A DNA stretch of 64,000 nucleotides from Beta vulgaris subsp. vulgaris. Lineage: Eukaryota; Streptophyta; Magnoliopsida; Caryophyllales; Amaranthaceae. Shown piece by piece: positions 44,166-53,715 of the stretch. A program made the position numbers and the translations under genes. A model generated the notes under the pieces. That model worked only from the letters and a program-made list of their open reading frames with translations, made no database searches and had not been told where the DNA came from. The stretch spans positions 3,093,800-3,157,799 of the forward strand of contig NC_079206.1 in the NCBI RefSeq assembly GCF_026745355.1. Direction: 5' to 3'. Numbering within the stretch: the first letter of the stretch is position 1; every line of letters begins with the position of its first letter.

Positions 44166-44253
44166 CATATTGCTAGTCGTGAACTTCCTCCCAAAAGATG
44201 CAAAAGTACATAGATTTGCATCTTTTGGGAGTAAGTTCACGACTAGCAATATG
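44166..44253. repeat. Near-perfect 39-bp inverted repeat with 10-nt loop
   Basis: The arm 44166-44204 (CATATTGCTAGTCGTGAACT ... GATGCAAA) and the arm 44215-44253 are inverse copies with one mismatch. They are separated by AGTACATAGA. If transcribed on either strand it would fold into a 39-bp stem. It is not flanked by recognised MITE ends. Confidence 0.9.
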
Positions 44254-44602
44254 ATTTATGCCTTTTACCCCCAAAGTAACATGTGAGTTTGTGTTGCTCT
44301 TTTCCGTTGGAAACGAAAGCTGTTCTGTAGAATGACAAATGCTTTTCTTTTCCTTTGTGACAAAATTATAAATTAGTTTTATCCTAACATCTGAATTTCT
44401 TCAATTTATTTCTCTGATGTAGACAATTTTTTGGAAGATGTGTTTGCAAATAATAGCTGGTAGTTTGTTTGTTAAATGGTATCATGTACATAGGGATAGA
44501 TTTTTCGTCTCTCGTCACCTTTACTTTCCTTTTGAAGTTTCGTCGTATCGTATGTATTATGGGTACTCTTTGTCCATTACATAACAAAATGCACTAACAA
44601 TT
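44254..44602. other. Intergenic sequence, no gene seen
   Basis: No domain, RNA or mobile element was recognised between the inverted repeat and the 31-bp tandem array. Confidence 0.4.
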
Positions 44603-44788
44603 CCATTCCCCCTGCTCCTGTCGGTTTTCGAACCCATTCCCCCTACTCCCGTCGGTTTTCCACCCTTTCCCACCCACCCCCGTCAGTTTTCGAACCCATT
44701 CCCCCTGCTCTCGTCGGTTTTCGCACCCCTTCCCCCCACCCCTGCCGGTTTTCGTACTCTTTCTGCCCACCCTTGTTGATTTTCGCGC
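44603..44788. repeat. 31-bp tandem repeat, six units
   Basis: The word G[TC][CT]GGTTTTC or a close variant recurs at 44620, 44651, 44682, 44713, 44744 and 44775, exactly 31 bases apart. The consensus begins CCATTCCCCCTGCTCCTGTC. It is C-rich on this strand in an AT-rich setting. No coding frame is maintained. Confidence 0.9.
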
Positions 44789-45294
44789 AATTTGATCAGG
44801 AGAGAGAGATGCGCGTGGGTGGCGAGGGATTACTGTTGTGCGGGTAGTGGCGGGGTGCGTGGGGGATGGCGGCTGCGGGGATGGGGGAGGGGGGAGCTGC
44901 TGGGGTTTAGGGGTAGGATTAGGGTTAGATTAGGTTAGGTTTAATTAGGATTAGGGTTAATGATGCAAAATTGTAAATAAAGCTAACTGTGGGTTAACGG
45001 CAGTTAGGCAAAAGGGTATCTGGTGCACGTTTTATATTTCCTCCATTTTGTTTTAAATGCAATGAAGGGTATTATTTGTGGGATATAAATATTCATTTGT
45101 TGCATATAAAACGAAATGAGAGGTAAAACGTTTTGCGTTTTACTCTTAAAAGCTGACATGGAAGGAAAAAGGCCGGGTGAGTTGGATCAATTGCCACAAC
45201 GTTCAACTGACTCATAAATCATAATAATAGTCGCCATTTTCCCCTTCCATTCATTTAAATAAAATCAGCGATTAACAAACAATCTTCATACTTG
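44789..45294. other. Upstream region of the KUP gene, with telomere-like tract
   Basis: G-rich sequence at 44810-44900 leads into degenerate TTTAGGG-like units at about 44902-44965 (GGTTTAGGGG, GGATTAGGGTTAGATTAGG). A MITE-like left end (TTCCTCCATTTTGTTTTAAA) lies near 45041. The stretch before 45295 presumably contains the KUP promoter, but I see no convincing TATA box. Confidence 0.4.
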
Positions 45295-45355
45295 ATGCTC
45301 ATACTTCCAAGATTTAGAAGAGATTGAGAAACAAAGATCATCTCTTTAATCAACT

Positions 45356-48300
45356 ATGGTATGTTTTTCGCCATTTTTCTAAAGTTTCTATATTTTTTAT
45401 GAGCATTTCTTATTCTACTCAAATTTGTTTATTTTTTTGAAAATAATAATTTCCATTCCTGTTTCGAAATTATTGAAACGTTAATTATGCTTTCGGTAAT
45501 TTGTTGTTAAAATATGATAATCTGATGTACATTTTGCAGACATTCCTTTTGAGAGGATTAAGAAATAATAACAAAAAAGTTTCTTGATTGGGAATTATGT
45601 TTTTGTGAATGGGAAGAAGTTTTTGAACAATTTTAGTGATTAATCTACGAATAATCAAAGCAAATGAAACAGCATTATTCGATCGTGCTATTTGGGTAAC
45701 TCTTTCACTCTTTCAGCACATTATGCATGATGGGTAATATGTTCCACATTAATCATTATTATCATATACCCGGGTGTACCATGCTCATGATATAAGGCTA
45801 TTTTTTTATCATTTGAAACCTCCAGATGAACATGATCACACAATAGTTAGAGCTCCAAATGAACAAATGTGCAAAAATAGCTTTGGGGGTACCACGTGGG
45901 TGTATGATGAATGCACTCGTTTCTTTCTTTAGAACTATGTTTTTTTATTATTATTAATCATACCGTAATGCTCTTGTAGTGTATTTTGAGTAGGAATAAC
46001 TGTTTTTTATGAGTGAATATGAGATATGCTGTTTGATTCTGAAGTATATATTCTTTAACTTTGAATTGTATATGATTCGAGAGTATGATGCACATTATTT
46101 TCCTGTTTTCTTGTGCATATATAATTAGTTCCAAATTTTAATGTTAAATTTTTTGAACTTTTAAATTTGAAGTTGGGGGATGAAAGAAAATGGTAATATG
46201 TCTAATGCAGAATAAAGAAGCATCACTTGGAAGTAAGAAGAAGCATGTGCTCCTTTTAGCTTATCAGAGTCTTGGAATAGTTTATGGAGACTTGATTATT
46301 TCTCCTCTTTATGTCTATGACAATGCCTTCTCCGGATCATTGCATCATCATCAAACCGAGGAAGTCATATTTGGTGTGTTATCATTGATCTTTTGGAGCC
46401 TCACTGTTTTCTCCTTGTTCAAGTATGTCGTCATTATTCTAAGTGCAAATGATAATGGCGAAGGTAATTCTTTCTTCTTCGTTTTTAGTTGTACCTTAGG
46501 CTCCAGTTGTAGGTCTTGTGTATATCGAGTGCAGTCTTACATAATTTAAACCCCTTGCAAATTGTTATCCAGAAAAGGCAAATGGTTAGGTGCAAGTGGT
46601 GTACTTTTGGGATAAACAAACTTAGGTAGCCAATCTTGTTCCTAGGTAACACTGCTTTGTTTTTAATTTTTTGGTGAAAACTAAAGCTCATTCACATAAA
46701 CATATTAAATAAGTCATTACAGTCGGATATATAATTGTCTAAGCAATGACTGGGGGGTTGGGGAAATCCTAGTTATAATCCATAGGAAGAGAAGGGGGGG
46801 GGGGGTTGAGGTGGGTGGGTTGGTGTTCGCCTTGGCCTGCCCCATAATCTTGGAATTCAATAAGTAATATCTTGTCTACGATTGAGGCATTAATCTGTTC
46901 TAGTGGAGATGGCAAGGACATATGTAAACTTTTTTAAGTATACAACAGACTTGATCAAGTTCCGCCATTTCTTGCAAAAGCCCACCAGCCCTGGTTTTTG
47001 TCTGCTTGAATGTAGAGTATACAACAGACTCAATCACTCCGAATCACATAGGAAAGTGAAATTTGTACAGGGTTCATGTCTTTGTAATTCGAGGTGACTA
47101 AACCACAAGTTTGTATGTTTTCTATATGTTAACGAGAGATTACTTAATAGAAGTATCTTTTACGAATTCTTTTGATGCTCATGATCAATTAGTGTAAGAT
47201 CATTTTACCCGAACTTGCTCTTTCATCAGGAGGTACTTTGGCTTTGTACTCTATTCTACGCAGACATGCGAAATTCAATCTACTCCCAAATCATCAAGCA
47301 GCAGATGAGGAGCTTCAAGCATATCATAGGCCTGGCTATGTAACAAGATCCACCCGATTCCGGATATTCCTTGAGAAACACAAACATTATAGAACTTGTT
47401 TACTTCTTATTGTTCTATTTGCAGCCTGCATGGTCATAAGTGATGGTGTGTTTAGTCCGGCTCTTTCTGGTAAGAGATCTTATGAGAACCTATACGTATT
47501 CTACTTATTGTTTTGTACGGACGTAAGCATTTTTTTTCTTCTTATCAGCCAATTGATAATTGGTTTTTTCACAGTTTTGTCATCATTCCAGGGGCTCAAA
47601 GTTCATAACAAGAGCCTAAATCATGGTGAGTTTGTTCTTATTGTAAATACTCATGGTCAATTTCCTGTTTAAGAAGGCATAGGGAAAGTCCACAACTTAC
47701 TCCGAGGATGTGCTTGGACAATACTTCCAACCTCTATGAAAATACTACTGCTTAATGCTTTAGTTAGTGACAAAGGATAATAACTCAGGTAATATGGCGA
47801 CTATTGTCTGCATGGTTCTGGTTGGCCTCTTTGCTTTACAACACCGAGGTACCCATAAAGTCTCGTTCATGTTTGCTCCCGTTGTAATCGTTTGGTTGTT
47901 ATCCATTGCTGCTCTTGGGATCTATAACATTTTAAAATGGAATCATGGAGTCTACCGAGCTCTTTCTCCATATTATATCTACAAATTCTTTAAGCAAACT
48001 CAGAAAGTTGGCTGGAGTTCCATAGGAGGCTTACTTTTGTGCATCACAGGTTAAACTGTTAGTTTTTTGCTTCTTTGTGTAATTACCATCATCTAATTGA
48101 TAACTCATAATAGTAATACAGGTTTATCCGGCATTTACAGGTTCAGAGGCTATGTTTGTGGACCTTGGCCACTTCTCAACTGCATCAATCAGGGTTTGTC
48201 TAATCAAACTTCTATAATTGCCAACAAGTTTAATGTCATTTACATCTTTTGGACAGCTCATCTAAACCTTCTTTCAGACCACTAACTTCTTTTTTCTGTA

Positions 48301-51165
48301 TATTGCTTGAATTAAACACTTTTGTGTAACTTTTTAACTTTGATTTTTTTTCTGTATTAACTTTTTTATAGACTAACCTTTATCTATCTTCTTTTGCAAT
48401 TTGCTGTTTTTTGTCTGACTAATAGTGGTTTCACTGTTTTTTTGATATAAGAATTTGGCTTCCATCTTCTGTGAATTTTATAGGAGACAAATAACTACTT
48501 GCTTTCACCTCAAATCTACTTCTCACCCTGTCAAAATAAGCTGTGAAGGCTTTATATATAACTCACCCTGTAGCTTATCTCAGTTTGCAGTGGACCGCTA
48601 GAAGATTGATCTGATGGGTACTTGTAATGCAGATTGCTTTTTCTTGCCTGGTTTACCCTTGTTTAGTTCTTCAGTACATGGGGCAAGCAGCGTTTCTTTC
48701 AAAAAACTTCTCTGTTGTTACATCAAGTTTTTATAATTCCATCCCAGGTGAGTTTATTGTTAAAAAATGATTCTAACACCTGTGTGTTATACTTCTATTT
48801 ATATCGAAATATGGTAATTGGTAAATAATACTCTTCTATATGTTTCATAAAAGAAAATCCTAATTATTGTCAAGAAGGAGCAATATACTTGCTTACTTGA
48901 TTAAGGCTATTCACCTAACAGTTCTCCACATAACAAAATAGTATGTTGACTTAGTTGGTTACTATTACTAACAAAACGTAATGACAGAGCTACTTCGGGT
49001 AAGAACGTCAATATATCTTTTTGAAGAATGGTTAGGTAAATAGCCTTTTTTGGTCCGTTCTTTTAGCCAAAGTACATTGCTCTTTGGTATTGATAAACAA
49101 GAATATTGTCTTTTGTAGATCCCTTTTTTTGGCCAATGTTTGTACTAGCAATTCTGGCTGCATTTACGGCTAGTCAAGCTGTCATATCCATGACATTTTC
49201 AATAGTGAAACAATGCCAAGCACTAGGGTGTTTCCCTCGCGTCAAGGTGGTCCACACAACAAGATGGATTCGAGGTCAGGTTTACATCCCGGAACTAAAT
49301 TGGATACTTATGATCCTCAGTATGGCTGTTGCTATTGGATTTCAAGACACAACTCTCATAGGCAATGCATATGGTAATTAAGTTCTATTTAAATTGATTT
49401 TGTTTGACTGATTAATAAATATTATGCTCGTGGACATCCTTCGTGTTTAAACTTACAGAATGTTCTTTGATCTAAGATGTTGGGGGCTTACTTAGAGTCC
49501 AGCTAAACACCAAACAGTTTGGTGGAGAATAAGGTGTGAAAAGATAACACCCTTACTACAAGGTGGTACAGACATATTTGCTCTCAATTAGTTTCCATTT
49601 ATTACTAACCATGCTTAAGGGTAATATTATCGCAGTTTGTATTATCCACCAAAACTTGGTGTTTAGTGGTCTTCATATAGGATAGAAGAGGAATTTCTGA
49701 CAACCAAGTTTTGCTGTGTTGCAAAAAGTAAAGAACTCTGGACAAATTGCCATCTTTTGTCCTTACAACCTTAATCTTTTCTTGGAAGTTTACCTCATTT
49801 TGACCTCTTTATAGATGCATCTTCTGGTCTCTGTGATCATAGATCACAAGACTTTATATTATAGATCCATCTATAATATAAAAACAAGCATTATTTCTCA
49901 CTGATTGCATTATACATAGCAAGTACATTTTTTTGTCAGCACATGTGTCTATGCACTTTCATACAATGCTAACCTCCCATTATTTCTGCATTAAACAATT
50001 TAATGAAACAAATTACACGTTTTGACCTAGCTCATTAAGGATTTTAAATTTGTGCTGTTTCTTTTCAGGGCTAGCCTTCATGAGTACAACTCTAGTTAAT
50101 ACATGGTTGCTATCACTTGTAATCATTTTCGTATGGTCGCACAACATTGTGACCGCGTTACTACCATTGTTGCTGTTTACACCAATTGAGTTGATCTACC
50201 TCTCATCATACTTTGTGAAACTATCTAAAGGCGGGTTGGCTCAGCTTGTTTTCACAACGCTCTTCATGTTTGTTATGTATGTTTGGAACTATGGCAGCAG
50301 ACGCAAGTACTTGCTCGAAGTGCAGAATAAGGTGCCTATGAAATGGATCCTTGGATTAGGCCCTAGCCTCGGTGTTGTAAGAGTTCCCGGTATTAGCCTC
50401 ATCTACACTGAATTAGTCAGCGGAGTTCCTGCCATTTTCACCCAGTTTCTAACGAACTTACCTGCCATTAACCAAACTGTGGTTTTTGTCTGCATCAAAT
50501 CAATTCCTGTACCTCATGTCTCTGACAGAGACCGGTATCTTGTTGGCCGAGTTGGGCCTAAATCTTATCGTATGTACCGTTGTATCATACGTTATGGTTA
50601 TCAAGATGTTGATAAATATGTTGATGACTTTGAAGACAACCTTGTTATGAGCATTACAGAGTTCATTAGAATGGAAGCAGAAGGTTGTAGAACATCCGAT
50701 GAACTGATTGATGCTCGGATGGCTGTCGTAAGAACTTCTGGCAAGTTCGGGACAAGATTAGTGACATCTGATAGCAGTTCCGCGAATAAGGGCATAACTT
50801 CAAGATACAAAAGAAGTTGCAGTATGGGAAAGTCATCAACTTTGCATAGTTTACATAACAAATATGAAGTGGAAGAATCACCAGAATTCAGTCAGAGACA
50901 TACCAGGTTTCAGTTACCAGGTGATGAATATTTAGAGGAGGAATTAAAGGAAGAATTGATAGAGCTTTTGGAAGCTAAGGAAGCTGGGATTGCATATATA
51001 GTTGGACATTCATTTATAAGAGCACGACGACATTCATCTAAGCTCAAAAGATTTGTAATAAATAGGGCTTTTTCTTTCTTAAGGAAGAATTGTCGTTCTT
51101 CAGCTGTGGTTCTACATATTCCACATATTAGTTTGATTCAGGTGGGTGTGGTTTATTATATATAG
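45356..51165 (+). CDS. KUP/HAK/KT potassium transporter, 9 coding exons
   Basis: Exons: 45356-45358 (ATG only), 46211-46463, 47230-47469, 47575-47625, 47789-48049, 48141-48193, 48633-48747, 49119-49373 and 50069-51165. All phases join to give 775 residues. The family hallmarks are present: [54 protein letters not shown] and the C-terminal VVYYI. Length and about a dozen hydrophobic helices fit a K+/H+ symporter of the plasma membrane or tonoplast. The long C-terminal cytosolic part ends in [12 protein letters not shown]. Similarity from memory is best to the KUP2/KUP4 cluster. The usual GD-L-x-TSPLYV reads [10 protein letters not shown] and the usual GDGVLTP reads SDGVFSP. An in-frame ATG at 46205 would be the start only if the preceding intron were not used. 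A 10-codon uORF lies at 45295-45327. Confidence 0.88.
45768..45912. mobile_element. Hairpin-ended element B, short relative of element A, in KUP intron 1
   Basis: The left end CCGGGTGTACCATGCTCATG then ATATAAGGCTATTTT matches the left end of element A at 15641. The right end, CAAAAATAGCTTTGGGGGTA then CCACGTGGGTGTATGATGAA, is a diverged inverse. The interior is only about 70 bp and includes AAATGAACAAATGTGCAAA, similar in style to the GAGCAAAT array of A. It lies in intron 45359-46210. Confidence 0.55.
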
Positions 51166-51869
51166 TACAGTAGTACTTATGTACCTTCCTATTCCTTAAT
51201 TCAAACTTCAAAGGTGGTTAACTCAAGTGTTTTTCATTGATGACTTGCGTGGAATTACTTACTCAGGCTTTTCATCTTAATGCTAGTACTGATGTCAGAT
51301 TTTTCAATTGATGCCATGACACAAGTGTTAAAGCCTAAATAAAGTAACTAACCATGCATATGTAAGGTTACCAATAACCATTTTATTAATGTATCAATCT
51401 AATTGTAGTTTACGAAAATTGTTTTGATAATTTCTTAATAGCTACTTGTAATGTTACACTATCTATCTCCTCTTTCTCTCTCTCCTCGAATCGTGTTGTA
51501 TTCGTCGTGGTGGTTGTACGATTTCTCTCTCTTTGAGCGGTGGTTTTGTGGTGGTGCCGTCATTTTTGTTATCGGTGGTGGTGCTGGAAAAGATCGGAAG
51601 GAGGCCTGACGAGGAAGCGGGAGGGTTGTCGTGCTGCACGAAAGATTAAAGGGAGATGCGAGGGTGGAAAGAGATGAAGGGAGAAGACAAGGGGAGGGGG
51701 GACGGAAGGATGGGGAAAGGGAGAGGGGGGTGGCAGGGATGGGCAAAGATTGGGGTAGAGGGTTGATTGCTTGTGATGGGTAAGGGGATTACACGGCGCT
51801 TGTTGTGGGGGTTGGAACCGGGTGGGGTGGGGGTCGGGTTGGGGTGGAGCTGCAGGGGTGGTGTAGGTC
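51166..51869. other. KUP 3' flank; purine/pyrimidine-biased stretch
   Basis: The 3' UTR is followed, from about 51465, by CT-rich and then GA/GGG-rich sequence. Open frames on both strands here are low-complexity (Pro/Ser/Arg) and are not called. TGTAGGTC at 51862-51869 is the left target copy of the hAT insertion. Confidence 0.45.
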
Positions 51870-52507
51870 TAGTGATGGCCACTGGTGCGGGCTGGGCGGG
51901 CCGGACCGTGGGCCAAAGCGGGCTGGACTGAGATTTCACAGCCCAGGACCGGACCATGAAATTCATGGGTTGGGTGTGCTGGTCCGCGGGCTGAAAACTC
52001 TTGGCCCACACCGGTCTGTTACCGGTTTTCACGGTTCGAGAAGCGGTTCTGGCATTCGTGGGCATAGTGGGCTGGACCGGGCTGGCGGGCCGGCATGAGA
52101 TATTTTTTTTCAAAATTATTTAAGCATTAAAATTATTCATTATTGTTACATAAAATCTTTAAAATGAATAAAAATATATACAATAATTAAAATTAATGAA
52201 TAATTTCATTATTTTAAAATTTGACTGAACTATAATATATGCAATTTGATTAAAATATACACAATTTGGTTCAATAATAACGTGGACTGGGTTGGGCTGG
52301 TTCATGGGCTGGGCTGGACCGGTTTCGTGGTCCGGGCTGGGCGGTTTTAGTAGCGGGCTGGGCTCAAGAAATTTGGCCCACGGCCCACCCACCAATTTCA
52401 CGGTTCGAGCTGGGCTGGACCGGGCTTTTTGCGAGCCCGACCCACACGGCCCACGAGGTGGGCTGGGTTGGATGGGCTGGATTGGCCCGCACTATTGGCC
52501 ATCTCTA
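51870..52507. mobile_element. hAT-type non-autonomous element, 638 bp, with 8-bp target duplication
   Basis: The ends are TAGTGATGGCCACTGGTGCG and, at the right, CGCACTATTGGCCATCTCTA. The inverse of the right end reads TAGAGATGGCCAATAGTGCG. TGTAGGTC stands immediately outside both ends (51862-51869 and 52508-52515). An 8-bp duplication and TAGAGATGGC-like termini are hAT features. The two arms are G/C-rich, with repeated GGGCTGGACCGG-like words, around an AT-rich centre (52105-52280). No transposase. Confidence 0.9.
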
Positions 52508-53715
52508 TGTAGGTCGTAAGGGGATGGCATGGATGGTGGTGGTTATAGAGGGAAAAAAAGGTAGAAGAAGGAGACACTAGACTGACCAATGAAAGTGTGG
52601 CATGTGTCACACTTGACTTGTTATGCTGGTTACAAACAGGTCAAGGACCATTATGAGAAGATAACACCAAAAGGTTGGATTATAAAAAAGTAACTTATAA
52701 ATGTAAATGTTTTAAGAAAATCGCTTAAATATTGGATTATTAGAATTCAATTTTTCCTTGCTTCTTTTTTTTTTTAAATTCTTTTTGGTATAAATAATCG
52801 AAATTAAATTCCGAAATTGTTTAAAACTTACCACCCTCGTGGGGTTCACGATTTACCCCTATGAGATTCCTATGAATCCCTTGGTTTGATTGTTGTTGGT
52901 AAATAATATCTCCACAAGTAGATAACTAATACAATCAAGGGGAGGGAATGCTAAATAACATACCTCATTACATAAATTTTTTCCTTTCCTTACATCCTTA
53001 GCTAGATGATCCGCTACTTTATTAGCCTTTCACCCTTCAAACTTTACACTACATTGCTTGAAGAAGCTCCCTCCAACTTTGCAAGAAGGAAAGGTTCGAA
53101 TGAGATATCCGATATCCATACTTAAGATGCATCCAGGTATATGATGAATGTGCTCGTAATATAGACCATGTACAACATGGTCCGTTACTCACAAGCCCAC
53201 CAATCTCAGGGGGCAAATACGACTATTCGCACTTTAATAAAATCTGAAAGGCTGCCTTAGCCAATATACATGGAGTGAGTGGTTGGTGAGAGTAACTCAT
53301 CTACGCTTGAAGCTTCCTCGTTTTTTCCAAATCCAAATTTCAAAATTTTTAATTACTCCCATCAAAAAATTCCCAAAATCGAATTCTTTAGGTCTTATTT
53401 CCTCGATTAATTTGAACTACTAATTCAAATTCGGCGAATTTTTAGGTTCGTATTATTCTGTTAATGGAAACTAAAGTTCAATTGAAGTTGAATTTGAATT
53501 TGAATTTGAAGCTGTAAATCTGCAACAATCAAAATTGTCGTCAACTCAATTCTTCATCTTCTCCAATTTCTCTCTCTTCGATCGGTTCTTAATATTGGTT
53601 GCAGTAGTTTGAATTCAAGGAATTAGGGTTTTGCTTCATCTGTAATTTCCCCCCAAATGCATAGGTTTGGTAAAATCGACGAAAAGACGCGGAGATAACC
53701 CTAATTTCTACCTCA
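52508..53715. other. Intergenic and leader of the protease gene
   Basis: No gene was recognised at 52516-53300. A hairpin-like GACCATGTACAACATGGTC occurs at about 53165. From about 53330 the sequence is T/A-rich with a short GAATTT repeat (53487-53508), and it probably forms the 5' leader of the CPBP protease gene. Confidence 0.4.

Noticed and set aside
47768..47788. KUP exon 5 starting at 47768 (adds V-T-K-D-N-N-S)
   Set aside because: Phase is kept, but the 47789 acceptor gives the same length as remembered KUP4-type proteins. The longer form stays possible as a splice variant.
51459..52610. Overlapping open frames on both strands around the hAT element
   Set aside because: They are a composition effect of G/C-rich simple words, and they cross element boundaries.
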